Shown piece after piece: positions 53,540 through 63,146 of a DNA stretch of 64,000 nucleotides. Source of the DNA: Symbiodinium natans (taxonomy: Eukaryota > Sar > Dinophyceae > Suessiales > Symbiodiniaceae); NCBI GenBank assembly GCA_905221605.1, contig CAJNDS010001391.1, positions 446,501 to 510,500 on the forward strand, in the 5' to 3' direction. Numbering within the stretch: the stretch's first letter is position 1; each line of letters begins with the position of its first letter. Under the pieces are notes generated by a model. That model saw only the letters and a list, made by a program, of their open reading frames with translations, made no database searches and was not told where the DNA came from. The translations under genes were made by a program, and so were the position numbers.

Positions 53540-56500
53540 TCAGCTGCCGGTGCCTTCAGGGATTTTGCACAGGGGGTCTGCTGCAACTTGGGCTGTCCCT
53601 TGCACCTGCTGAAAGAGGCTGCGGATGGCATTGGTTGGCTCGGGCTTAAACTGCGCCTTGCACCTGGGGTCCTTTTTAAAACTGCATGCAACTGAAAGTT
53701 TTTGCGAAACATTTTTTGTCTTCAAGGACAACTGTCCACCACAACCTTCGCAGACCCACAGTTGTCTGTCCCCTAACAGTTTTAAAACATGTGTAACATG
53801 TACCCCTTCAACCGTCACTCTGCCTTGGTGTGTGCATTGGTGCGCTGCCAGTGCTTCCAAGGTTTTGCGGTTCTTTGTGTGCAGGAGTTTAAGTTGACAC
53901 TGAGCACACCGGAGGTTGAGACCTTCCCATTCCCACGCATGCACAGGTTTGGTCCGGACCAGCTCCTGGAACCATTCCTGTTGGGTGGTGATGTGGCCTC
54001 TCCCTATGTTGGAGCCAATGCGCTTTTTGCAGGGCCTGGAGGTGGCCTCGTTGCTCTTGCGAGCCTGCTTTTCCTGCAGGAAGACCTTATACACTGGGTG
54101 CTGATTTTCCCCAATGGCAGTAAGGATCTTTTCCGCCCTGCTCGCCAGGAACTCTTGGGCCTTTTTGCTGCAATGGTCCTGATACTGACTGGCTGCCCGG
54201 GCATCAGGGCGGGCCAGCTCGGCCGCTTTTTCCCCACACAGTTTATTTGCCAGGTCATTGACCTGCTGTCTCCACGAGTTTTCCGCACCAACCTTCCGGA
54301 GGAACTCCTCCTCTGAAACATGGGACGGAACCCATTTCATTTTGAGGCGGTTGACATCCGTGGCTTGCAGCTCCCACCAGATGATGTCACCGTGGGTTTT
54401 CCCCGGCTTTGGGCTGCGGACTCGTTTCGGGACACCAAGGCAGTCTAGTGTCGTGTCAATAGGGCCTTTGGTATAGCGGGCCAGCTGCAAAACCGCATAC
54501 ATCTCACCCCGAAAAACCGTCTGTGGTCCAGGGACTTGGCCGACGATTGCCCCGACCTGGACATAGTCTTGGCCCTGCTTTTTGCAGGCCACCACTGCGT
54601 AGGCTACCTTCCGGAGTCTCGGGTCCGCCGTGAAAGGGCCACCGCTAGCATCTGTGCCATAAACAAGCTCCGGGTCGCTGAGGGGCTCTTTGTCAGCCCA
54701 TATGCCCAAAAAGATGGGATTGTCTTCCTGGGGAGGTGGTACCTGCCATTCGGGTTTGGGCGGGAGGCCCCTGGTCCACAGCGATCGCGGGCCTTGGGCC
54801 CTGCCTTCTTGGAACCATGCTGGCAGCTCCCAGTTCTGGGCTTCCCACCAGGCACAATCCAAGAGCACATGCTCCCAGTCCGCTTCCTGGTGGCACCGGG
54901 GGCACACCTTGACGGCAGAGTTCTGGCTGCACACCAGGGCACCCTGCCAAACACACCTCAGGGCAGCTGCTTTCGTGGTTCGCCCTTCTTTCTTAAAACC
55001 CCCCAACAGTTTCCTCCCTACTGTCCAATCTATTCCCCCTTTTAGCTCAGGAGCAGCGAGGCCGGTGGCGATGCGGCGGTCTACTTCTTCCTGATAAGTT
55101 TGCTGGAGGAGGTCAAGGACACGACACTCCTGCTGTGGGGTGTGCATGGTGTGCCTGGCGCCCCGGGTGTCCAGCCACTCATCACTGTCTCTAGGCTGCC
55201 AACCCAGGTCAAGTAGGTATGCAACTGTGGCTGCCAGAGGGCCCCTTACCATTTGCCACCTGCTGCCGGCTTCTTCCAGCTTTTGGACTGTGAGGCCCCA
55301 GGTTCTTTCCAGCAGGTCTTCCTTGCCGGCCCACCTCTTCTTGAGCTGGAACCAGGCTTCAACTTGCTGGACCATCATGGTGCGACCCGGATCCTGGTAC
55401 CTGTCTCCTACAGAGGACAGAGCCACCTCTAGGTTGCCCATTTTCTGTCTGCCACACTGTTCAGCCAGGGCAGTCCGGAGCTTCTGTCTCCGGGCGGGCG
55501 GCATTCCCTGGGCTTGGTGGCCCCAAGTAAGGACGGAGGCAACCCCTCCCCTGAAGAGGCGGACCTTGGCCGGCGCCCTCGGGACTCTCAGTTGTTTCAA
55601 CTTCTTCTGTCGTTTGCCCGCTTTGTGCCTTCGGTCTCTTTGCACCTTGACCCTTCGGACCCGACCCAGGGCACAGTCCAGGCCTAAATCCTTCATGCTA
55701 TCACAGATAGCCGGGTCCCCGTCTTTGCGCAGCTTCTGTAGCTCCCTTCTGGCTTCTGCAGTAGTGCACAGGAAGCCTGTTTTCTTAAGGGACAGACGGA
55801 GGTCGCTACCTTCCAGAAGCCGGCGAAGGGTTTTGTAACCTTCATAAACCGCAAAAGCTGCCTGCTCAGGATATCGTGCTTCGAAATCCGCTCCGATATC
55901 GTCCACCCAGGTGTCTAAGGCGGTGATACTGCGGAGCTGAGCGGCTTCGTGCATGATTGGCTGGAGGTAAACCCTTGCCATCATTGTTGCGAACGGGCAC
56001 CCTGCGAGGATGCCCCTCGCAGGGAGGATCCCCTCCGAAAGGAGATCCTCTGCCACGAGATATCTCGTTCCCCGGTAGACTTGCATGACCAGGAGGGCTA
56101 TAGCTGGCGGGAAGCCGGTCGCCACTATCCTCTCCTCCAATTTGGTCCAATTAACACTGTCATAGAAAGTCTGCAGGTCCAACAGGACCGCACAGGCATG
56201 TTTGTTGGCTGCTCGGCTAACCTCTCCTCTCAGGAGTCGCTGCATGCCTGTTTCTAGACAAGTGTTACCCGGGGAGGCTTTATCCCACGGGAACCTCTCT
56301 GCAGTTTCTCGCATCCATTTCTTGACGACCTGCGCTCTGCAGAAGCACCAAAGCCGATAGGTGATGGATGTGAGGGTTATGGGCCTTTCTATGTCAGCAT
56401 TTTTGGGCAGGAGTGCCACATGGTGCGCCTGCCAATGCTGTGGCGCCACTCCTGTGGCTTCAGCCAAGTTCAGGGCTTGGGTGAGCTGCTCATAGGCCGG

Positions 56501-58816
56501 TCCAGGGAGGTTTTTGAGGGCAGCATAGGTGAGCCCATCAAGACCTCCTGCTTTGTCGGTGACATTCTTGAGGATGGCCTCAAGCACGTCTGCTGTTATT
56601 TTAAACAGCGGGGAGGACTTTGCAGCATCCAGCAGGGTCTGGCCGATCGGGGGGGAAAATTCTACCTCTCCCCAAATAGCGACCCATTGCTTCCTCCTGG
56701 CCCCTGGGCGCTCTTCGCCTGGGAGGTTTTGGAAGGGCCGATCCAGGACTCTCTCACTCTTCTTGAGAGAACTGTAGAGAGGTCTCATCCCTTTCGCTAA
56801 TCCCGCTTGGAGCCAGTCCTTGTACTGGGCCTGCTGCTCCTTGGCTCTCTGCATTTGGAGGGCCGCCTCCTTGTGTCTGGCCACAACACTCAAGAACCGC
56901 CACTGTGGTGCTGTTGCTGAACATTGCCGGTACAGGTCTGTGAGGAAGGCAGTACCTTCAGCAATGTCTTGGCAGGCTTGGAGAGTGCCTAGGTCCGGTA
57001 GGTGCTGCTCAGAGGCTGGCACCTCTTCCAGGATTCTGGCTATGCGTGCCCACCAGCCCACTTCAGAGCCTTTGGGGGCAGTGGAAGGGCGCTGCAAGAC
57101 TAAGGGTCCCCATTGGGCCTGCACACACCACCCTCTGCCAGTCCTCGGAGCTTCGTGGCAGTGCTCCAGGCTGGCCGCCCAGGTCGCCAGCTGCCAGGTG
57201 CTCTGGTCCTCTTGGGCACAGGTCCTGTCCATTATGGCGAAATGGGAGGGTTGGACCTCTTGCCATTCCTGGTTTTTGAGGTCTGCTGTGAGTTTCGGGA
57301 ACTGGGGAAGTTTCCAGGATTTCCATTCGCTGGCACCGTCCTTGACTTTGAGGTGCAAGGCTGCATGTGGTTTCCACGGGACTGCCCAGGTAGCAGACAA
57401 CTCCACCAGGGCTTCCAGACTCCTACTCACTACCCCAAAATCCAGCTCCGCCCCATGGTTGCAAGTAGCTTCTCCAGTGGCTACCATTCTCCCCCGCATC
57501 ACCTGAATCAGCGCTGTGTCCTGAACTTCGGTCGGGTCCAGGTTCCAGTCCCCCAAGATGATCCAGGGCTCTGGGAGGGTTCTTACGAACGCCACCAGAG
57601 AGGATAGCACCTCTGCATTTGTGGGACCATTCAGGCCTTCCGTGTCCCTTAGGTAGAGGGACACAATCGTGTAGTCCCACCGTCTTTGTCTCAGACCCAC
57701 GGCTGTGTAGCCCGCCCCTTTGCATTGGTAGGTGGCTTTTTGCCACACGCCGCTATTTTTGGGAAAGGCACAAGCAGTGCCCCCCAACCTTGTGCCCTTG
57801 TCCGACAGGGAGGCCGGCTCAGCATAGAGATCCCATCCTAGGGATTGCAGTGTGGCTCGCCTTCCATGCAGCAGTTCCGGTGTGAGGTGGGTTTCCTGCA
57901 GACACACCACCTTGGCTTTGGAGGAGGTTACCCACTCCAACGCCCCGTTGTTGAAACTGGTGACATTGGCGCTCATGATGCTGAGATACTGGTCAGGCGA
58001 GGCGGAAGGTTTAACCTTCTCATGGCTGGGCGCTTCTGAGTCGGTGCCCTCGCCATGTGCAAGGTCGTCCTCTCGTTCCTGCTGGCCCAGCACCTGTTTC
58101 GGTGGCAGGGGCTCCTCACTCTTGGGGAGCTCAGAGGTTATCACCTCCTTTGCCTGTTGGATGGCTTTCCCGGTGACATCCTCTCCTTGCTCTAGGGCTT
58201 GCAGGACCATCCTGCACCAACCCCAGGCCAGGGAGTCCTCCGCCATCACCTCCTCTTGGGCTTCGATGAAGCTTAGAAGGGTGGCTTCCTTCGCCTGGAA
58301 GGGGCTCTCGTGGTCTTCCAGGAGGCTGACCACCTCCTGCCATGTCATCTCCGAACCCAATTCTTCTGGGCTGCAGGGGGAAGGTTTCACCTTCTGGGCT
58401 TCATCATGCCTTGGTGGTGGGGGGGAGTCTGGTGGAACCAGAAAGTTCCCATCAGGGTTCACCTCCCACAGTGGCTTCATTTGTTCGTCGTCTGCTGGTG
58501 CCTCATCATCCGTAAGGTCCAGCTTGAAAAACTTTGGCCCTGTGATCGGAACGCTTTCTGGCGACTCCTGTCCAGGCCGACAAAAGTGGCTGGGCTTCTG
58601 CCAGCCGTGCTTACAACCACTGCTATCTGCAGTAAGTTGTTTCCCCAAGGCCTCCCTCAATCTTTTCCCATGTAGATTGATGTGAGCACCTTGCTTATAG
58701 TATTCAGCACACGCAACCAGGAACTGCTGGGCAGTTCTCAGCATGTGTTCCAGCCCTGAGCTGGGGTCGCACATTGGCTCTGTGGGGCCCTTGCTTTGGG
58801 GCTCCAGGCCCCACAC
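53540..58816 (-). CDS. Retrotransposon polyprotein: EEP endonuclease, RT, zinc knuckle, RNase H (copy A)
   Basis: The frame is open for 1758 codons; the 58816 start is GTG and the first ATG is at 58774. An acidic N-terminus of about 270 residues precedes the EEP (about 276-520: SIMSANVTSFN, VVCLQETHL, WIILGDWNLDPTE). The RT is at about 740-1010: KAGGLDGLTYAAL, A box LLDLQTFYDSVNW, B box RGILAGCPFATMM, C box TWVDDIGAD near 969. A knuckle CPRCHQEADWEHVLLDC lies near 1305. RNase H is at about 1380-1535: YGTDASGG, FRGEMYAVL, WVPSHVSEEEF, VNDLANK, so the catalytic D, E and D are present. The C-terminus has CAQCQ...HQCTH and CEGCGG motifs. It is a complete LINE-type polymerase protein and may be active. 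Confidence 0.85.
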   Translation of the reverse strand: MWGLEPQSKGPTEPMCDPSSGLEHMLRTAQQFLVACAEYYKQGAHINLHGKRLREALGKQLTADSSGCKHGWQKPSHFCRPGQESPESVPITGPKFFKLDLTDDEAPADDEQMKPLWEVNPDGNFLVPPDSPPPPRHDEAQKVKPSPCSPEELGSEMTWQEVVSLLEDHESPFQAKEATLLSFIEAQEEVMAEDSLAWGWCRMVLQALEQGEDVTGKAIQQAKEVITSELPKSEEPLPPKQVLGQQEREDDLAHGEGTDSEAPSHEKVKPSASPDQYLSIMSANVTSFNNGALEWVTSSKAKVVCLQETHLTPELLHGRRATLQSLGWDLYAEPASLSDKGTRLGGTACAFPKNSGVWQKATYQCKGAGYTAVGLRQRRWDYTIVSLYLRDTEGLNGPTNAEVLSSLVAFVRTLPEPWIILGDWNLDPTEVQDTALIQVMRGRMVATGEATCNHGAELDFGVVSRSLEALVELSATWAVPWKPHAALHLKVKDGASEWKSWKLPQFPKLTADLKNQEWQEVQPSHFAIMDRTCAQEDQSTWQLATWAASLEHCHEAPRTGRGWCVQAQWGPLVLQRPSTAPKGSEVGWWARIARILEEVPASEQHLPDLGTLQACQDIAEGTAFLTDLYRQCSATAPQWRFLSVVARHKEAALQMQRAKEQQAQYKDWLQAGLAKGMRPLYSSLKKSERVLDRPFQNLPGEERPGARRKQWVAIWGEVEFSPPIGQTLLDAAKSSPLFKITADVLEAILKNVTDKAGGLDGLTYAALKNLPGPAYEQLTQALNLAEATGVAPQHWQAHHVALLPKNADIERPITLTSITYRLWCFCRAQVVKKWMRETAERFPWDKASPGNTCLETGMQRLLRGEVSRAANKHACAVLLDLQTFYDSVNWTKLEERIVATGFPPAIALLVMQVYRGTRYLVAEDLLSEGILPARGILAGCPFATMMARVYLQPIMHEAAQLRSITALDTWVDDIGADFEARYPEQAAFAVYEGYKTLRRLLEGSDLRLSLKKTGFLCTTAEARRELQKLRKDGDPAICDSMKDLGLDCALGRVRRVKVQRDRRHKAGKRQKKLKQLRVPRAPAKVRLFRGGVASVLTWGHQAQGMPPARRQKLRTALAEQCGRQKMGNLEVALSSVGDRYQDPGRTMMVQQVEAWFQLKKRWAGKEDLLERTWGLTVQKLEEAGSRWQMVRGPLAATVAYLLDLGWQPRDSDEWLDTRGARHTMHTPQQECRVLDLLQQTYQEEVDRRIATGLAAPELKGGIDWTVGRKLLGGFKKEGRTTKAAALRCVWQGALVCSQNSAVKVCPRCHQEADWEHVLLDCAWWEAQNWELPAWFQEGRAQGPRSLWTRGLPPKPEWQVPPPQEDNPIFLGIWADKEPLSDPELVYGTDASGGPFTADPRLRKVAYAVVACKKQGQDYVQVGAIVGQVPGPQTVFRGEMYAVLQLARYTKGPIDTTLDCLGVPKRVRSPKPGKTHGDIIWWELQATDVNRLKMKWVPSHVSEEEFLRKVGAENSWRQQVNDLANKLCGEKAAELARPDARAASQYQDHCSKKAQEFLASRAEKILTAIGENQHPVYKVFLQEKQARKSNEATSRPCKKRIGSNIGRGHITTQQEWFQELVRTKPVHAWEWEGLNLRCAQCQLKLLHTKNRKTLEALAAHQCTHQGRVTVEGVHVTHVLKLLGDRQLWVCEGCGGQLSLKTKNVSQKLSVACSFKKDPRCKAQFKPEPTNAIRSLFQQVQGTAQVAADPLCKIPEGTGS

Positions 58817-59640
58817 GCCGAGTCCCTAGGCCACCGGGCCCAGCCCCGGCGGGGCATTGGCAGTGCCGGGAGGCATCCCCTCCTGGGTGTGCTCCTCAAG
58901 GCCTGGAGGGGTGGGGCCCTCCGGCTTACCCCCAATTCGTGGAGGATGCTGTCGACCTCCATGTCCGCAGCGGATTCGCAGAAGACTTTCTCTTTGAGTA
59001 GGCCTGAGCTTGCCTCTACTGCCTTCTGTGCCTTCTCAGCTTGCTCATTCAGCACGATCATTTCTTGTAGAAGCTGCCTTAATGACCCCTTCGCCATGTC
59101 GATGCGCTTCTGCAGGTCAATCTTTTGATCCGCAATGTGCTTGAGCTTGCCCGTTGCGCTTTGCCAGCTCTGGCTGGCCTGGCTTGCAGCTTGGGAGGGC
59201 GTAACCTCCTGGCTGGCCTTGAGGCCTTTCAGGTAGGCTTTAACCTCCTCCGGCAGGGCGGCTTCATGCTTCTGGCACAGGTCTGTGAGGTCGTCCACCT
59301 CCTCCTTGACCTGTGCCTTGGGTGGTTTGTACCCTGCCTCCTGGAGGCTCTTTTGCACCTCTGTAGGCACATTGTCCCATGCCACTCCAAGGGCTTGCAG
59401 GACCTTGTTCGGCAGTGGGGTCTTCGGAGTCTTGGGCTTCTTTGGCGGCTGCCAGTAAGCAGCCTCAGCCACTGTGGGCCATTGTGGCTTCCACTGGCTC
59501 CAGGTCTGTCTCACCTTGCGAATGCTGTTTGCCCAGGGCGTTCTGCATTTCTTGCAGAGCATGTGCGGCTGAGCCTTGTCCGCCCAAATCCATCCTGTGC
59601 AGCTTTTGCCGCTGCAACAGGTGTACTCGCGGGGGGCCAT
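58738..59640 (-). CDS. Retrotransposon ORF1: Cys-rich ribbon plus coiled coil (copy A)
   Basis: ATG at 59640 (MAPREYTCC). A zinc-ribbon-like start (CCSGKSCTGW...HMLCKKC) is followed by a Trp/Pro-rich basic segment. A Glu/Lys/Gln-rich coiled coil of about 120 residues follows (DQKIDLQKRIDMAKG, LRQLLQEMIVLNEQAEKAQK). This suits an RNA-binding, oligomerising ORF1. The last 60 or so residues in this frame are Arg/Pro noise. A one-base change in the run at plus-strand 58929-58933 would move the reading into the polymerase frame, interrupted then only by one TAG at 58826-58828. ORF1 and polymerase were probably once one polyprotein. Confidence 0.65.
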   Translation of the reverse strand: MAPREYTCCSGKSCTGWIWADKAQPHMLCKKCRTPWANSIRKVRQTWSQWKPQWPTVAEAAYWQPPKKPKTPKTPLPNKVLQALGVAWDNVPTEVQKSLQEAGYKPPKAQVKEEVDDLTDLCQKHEAALPEEVKAYLKGLKASQEVTPSQAASQASQSWQSATGKLKHIADQKIDLQKRIDMAKGSLRQLLQEMIVLNEQAEKAQKAVEASSGLLKEKVFCESAADMEVDSILHELGVSRRAPPLQALRSTPRRGCLPALPMPRRGWARWPRDSACGAWSPKARAPQSQCATPAQGWNTC

Positions 59641-59744
59641 GGCTAAGAGGTAGGCACCTCTGGGCAAACTGTCCTAGGCTGGCTACCAGGCTAGGAAGGT
59701 AGAGACCTCCGAAACTTCCCTCAGGCTACTCCCTGGGCCGAAAA

Positions 59745-59754
59745 CTTGAGCCAG
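59745..59754 (-). other. Possible spliced-leader relic at the 5' end of copy A
   Basis: The minus strand reads CTGGCTCAAG. The dinoflagellate spliced leader ends in TTTTGGCTCAAG. Nine bases match at the position where a trans-spliced RNA would begin, directly after the junction repeat. Short enough to arise by chance. Confidence 0.35.
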
Positions 59755-59755
59755 A

Positions 59756-59822
59756 ACCTGGGTTCAACCTGGGTTCAACCCAGGTGCAACCTGGGTTCAA
59801 CCCAGGTTCAACCCAGGTTCAA
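59756..59822. repeat. Alternating AACCTGGGTT / AACCCAGGTT palindromic units
   Basis: Six 11-12-bp units in mixed orientation (ACCTGGGTTCA and ACCCAGGTTCA) lie exactly between two retroelement termini. Single units sit at the other junctions (61554-61565 and 61599-61611), so this is probably the repeated target or junction sequence. Confidence 0.85.
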
Positions 59823-61552
59823 TTTTTTTTCCGAGTTGAGCTTGGTTTGCGAGTCCACCGTCTTGGTGTTTGGGACCGAAGTCCGTACTGCTAAGTACCA
59901 CTACACTATCTTGAGCAGCAGAGGCTAACTGTACAGGTAAAGCCTTCTGCTACTAGTGCCACTACTGAGGGTGGGACCTCAGGCCTATGAGGTCATTGCC
60001 TCAGCCTCTCACTAGAGGGTGGCACCTCTCGCTGCTGCTAAGCTCCACCGAGCCCCACCAATCGCTCCTCTTCTCAGTACTGAGTGAGAGGGTAGCCCCT
60101 ATCTGTGGGTGCGGATTGCCTCATGTCCGCTTGCAAACTACCCTTCTCCCTTTCCTGTCAGTAAGAGGGCATCCCTCCTGGTGCACAGCAAGGCATATAC
60201 ATTCTGCACTCAGAACCTGCGACCCCTCGGCCACAGGCACCAATTACCTGTACAAATTGGTTTGGCCCAGCTACAGGGTTGTCCGCCTGCTTCAGCTGAG
60301 AGGAAAGAACTGCCGTAACTGCTCAGCCTGCAGCCCTGTGGGCCCTGGGCAGTGAAGCCCGCCACTTCACAGCCCGAGGATGCCACCTCCACACTCCTGG
60401 CGTCTGGCACTCCAGGACACTGTGTGGAGGGTTCCAGAAAGCACCTCCTGAAAACTACCCTGTGCGAGGGTGGATGGGACCACCTGGACAAGGCTTATGT
60501 CTACAGGCTTGGGGACACTGCACCCCTCAACTTGGTATATTTGGCGCAGGGTCGACGCCTCCCCTCAACAAGGCGCGGGGACCACGCTTTCCCCTCAATT
60601 CCCCCATGCACGAAGTGCACTGGCGCGGGGAAACACGCCAGGCAGAAGCCAAACCCATAAACATAAACCTCAGGCAGCGCCTAAGGCGGAATCTTGCCTC
60701 TGGTAGCTATCCCACTCTCAAGCACTGCCGCCAGTGTGGATTTACTGTAGATGAGTCCTAGGCAAGGCCAAGGTGGACAAACTAAAGCTCCTGACACTAA
60801 GCTTGGTAGGACTGGGCATACCCCAGCATGACAAAGGTCAGGAGGGCCTTATACCACTCATCTCAAAGAGGATAAAACCTCTGGCTGTGTGAGTCACGAA
60901 AGAGCCCGCCAGATCTATCTCACACTTCAAGCCAATGTTGAACTGGTTAGCAGCCAGTGTAGGCGATAGCCCGTTACAAGCCACAGACAATGTAGCAGGC
61001 TTCCAGAAGGGGCATGTGCTTTCGGCCTGCTGGCCACTGCATCACGTTCCCTAATCGCCACTGCAGACTCCCAAACTTCCAGCTTCCTAACTCTAGCTCT
61101 CGAGGGATTGCAAGCGGTGGCAACAGGCTGTACAGACCAGTTGCTCAAGTTCGCCGCAGCTCCGGCTTTCACTCTCTTACTAACCGTGCCTTGCGGTCCC
61201 CCCGAGCATACTGGGCTGATCCCTGCCCGCGGCCCTTGCCCCTATCTGTTCGGGTCAGAGGGTCTGCACCTCTCTGCTGCCTCGGTGCCACTTGGCCACG
61301 AGGCCCATGGAAGGCATCCCTGTTTGGCACGCTCGCTGAAACTCTGCTCCAGGGACTGGGCATCGCGGAAGTGCCCTGCCCTGGTAGTTCGCTCCAGTCG
61401 AAGGATGCACCTTCCCTCTCGGCTCACCTCTGAGGTTATGATAGCCAGGCTATCCCTCTTAGAGGGTGGGCTCCATGGCATCTAGGCAGCTACCCTACCT
61501 GAAAACTGCCTACCACTTGCCTTCTCACTCGAGCCGAGAGCCTTGAGCCAAA
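59823..61552 (-). mobile_element. Non-coding 1.7 kb relative sharing the ends of copies A and B
   Basis: Reading the minus strand, it starts TTTGGCTCAAG (61552-61542) and ends CAACTCGGAAAAAAAA (about 59838-59823), the same termini as copy A. The interior has no significant frame but carries about ten AGAGG-N-CCTCT mini-palindromes. It also shares the CTTGGTGTTTGGG string (59860-59872) found near the 3' ends at 53098 and 61652. It is best read as a non-autonomous partner of the larger element. Confidence 0.6.
61542..61552 (-). other. Possible spliced-leader relic at the 5' end of the 1.7 kb element
   Basis: The minus strand reads TTTGGCTCAAG, identical to the last 11 bases of the dinoflagellate spliced leader, in the same position as the weaker match in copy A. 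Confidence 0.4.
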
Positions 61553-62089
61553 CAACCCAGGTTCAATTTTTTTTCCGAGTTGAGATTGGTTTGCGAGTCA
61601 ACCCAGGTTCAATTTTTTTTTCCGAGTTGAGCGAACTAGTGCGAACCACCTCCTTGGTGTTTGGGTTGTGAAAACCGTGCCTCTGTACTGGCACATCTGA
61701 TGGCCCTCTTGGCCCTATGGTACAGGGGAGGAATATCACCTCCTCCTAAGCTATCATCCTCTTTGGGATGCTACCAGAGGTTGATACCTCATGAGATTGA
61801 ACCTCCTGGCAAAACATTCCTCAAGGTTTCTGGTGCACTGTGTGCAAACTGTGAGAGGAAATCGGCCAGGGGTGTGTTCTCTGGCAGCGAGGATGAACCT
61901 CAGCTTATCATCTTCTTTGGGATGCTACCAGAGGCTGATACCTCATGAGAGGTTAGGAACCTCCTGACAAAGGGTCCCTCACGGCCTTTGGTGCACCCTG
62001 TGCAGGCTGTTAGAGGGAGGCGGTCAGGGGTGGTTTCTCTGGGAGCGAGGATGACCTTCACTTTATCCTCACTGGGAGGATGCAACCTC

Positions 62090-63076
62090 CTAGGTTTGTT
62101 CAGCTGCCGGTGCCTTCAGGGATTTTGCACAAGGGGGGTCTGCTGCAACTTGGGCTGTCCCTTGCACCTGCTGAAAGAGGCTGCGGATGGCATTGGTTGG
62201 CTCGGGTTTAAACTGCGCCTTGCACCTGGGGTCCTTTTTAAAACTGCATGCAACTGAAAGTTTTTGCGAAACATTTTTAGTCTTCAAGGACAACTGTCCA
62301 CCACAACCTTCGCAAACCCACAGTTGTCTGTCCCCTAGCAGTTTTAAAACATGTGTAACATGTACCCCTTCAACCGTCACTCTGCCTTGGTGTGTGCATT
62401 GGTGTGCTGCCAATGCTGCCAAGGTTTTGCGGTTCTTTGTGTGCAAGAGTTTAAGTTGGCACTGAGCACACCGGAGGTTGAGACCTTCCCATTCCCACGC
62501 ATGCACAAGTTTGGTCCGGACCAGCTCCTGGAACCATTCTTGCTGGGTGGTGATGTGGCCTCTCCCAATGTTGGACCCTATGCGCTTTTTGCAGGGCCTG
62601 GAGGTGGCCTCGTTGCTCTTGCGAGCCTGCTTTTCTTGCAGGAAGACCTTGTACACTGGGTGCTGATTTTCCCCAATGGCAGTAAGGATCTTTTCCGCCC
62701 TGCTCGCCAGGAATTCTTGTGCTTTTTTGCTGCAATGGTCCTGGCACTGACTGGCTGCCCGGACATCAGGGTGGGCCAGCTCGGCCGCTTTTTCCCCACA
62801 CAGCTTGTCCGCTAGGTCATTGACCTGCTGTCTCCACGAGTTTTCCGCACCCACCTTCCGGAGGAACTCCTCCTCTGAAACATGGGATGGAACCCATTTC
62901 ATTTTGAGGCGGTTGACATCTGTGGTTTGCAGCTCCCACCAGATGTCACCGTGGGTCTTGCCCGGCTTCGGGCTGCGGACTCGTTTCGGGACACCAAGGC
63001 AATCCAGTGTCGTGTCAACAGGGCCTGCTGTATACCGGGCTAGCTGCAGAACGGCGTACAGTTCCCCCCTAAACAC
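62090..63076 (-). pseudogene. RNase H C-terminal half and Cys-rich tail (copy B)
   Basis: In frame from FRGELYAVLQLARYT through WVPSHVSEEEF and VNDLADKLCGEKAAEL to the tail with CAQCQ and CEGCGG. The first RNase H Asp (GTDASGG) lies upstream of a frameshift near 63080-63230, so no complete RNase H is made. The tail ends four residues differently from copy A. Confidence 0.75.
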
Positions 63077-63146
63077 CGTCTGTGGTCCAGGGACTTGGCC
63101 AACGATCGCTCCTACCTGGACATAGTTTTGGCCCTGCTTCCTGCTT

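Larger units (their letters stand above)
53051..59755 (-). mobile_element. Non-LTR retrotransposon copy A (ORF1, EEP, RT, zinc knuckle, RNase H)
   Basis: Minus-strand unit of about 6.7 kb. The 5' side (59745-59755) carries TGGCTCAAG after CCCAGGTT; the 3' end reads CAACTCGGAAAAAA (53055-53068). The same two ends bound the 1.7 kb relative (59823-61552), and the 3' end recurs for copy B (61560-61625), so these are element termini. Order: ORF1 with a Cys-rich ribbon and coiled coil, EEP endonuclease, RT, zinc knuckle, RNase H, C-terminal Cys motifs, then about 490 bp of 3' UTR with mini-palindromes. Confidence 0.8.
53171..61414. repeat. Dispersed mini-palindromes AGAGG-N5-ACCTCT in the minus-strand retroelements
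   Basis: More than twenty copies with a 3-6 nt variable centre. Examples are 53219-53232, 53373-53386, 53391-53406, 57599-57614 (in the EEP region), 58005-58019, 58133-58149, 58380-58394, 59646-59661, 59966-59981, 60014-60029, 60376-60389, 60868-60883, 61257-61273 and 61400-61414. They occur in coding sequence, UTRs and the non-coding relative alike, and also in copy B (about 61727-61790). Confidence 0.8.

Noticed and set aside
53789-54316. Plus-strand open frames across copy A, including 57852-58685 and 55140-55838
   Set aside because: Shadows of the minus-strand polyprotein, which carries all catalytic motifs.
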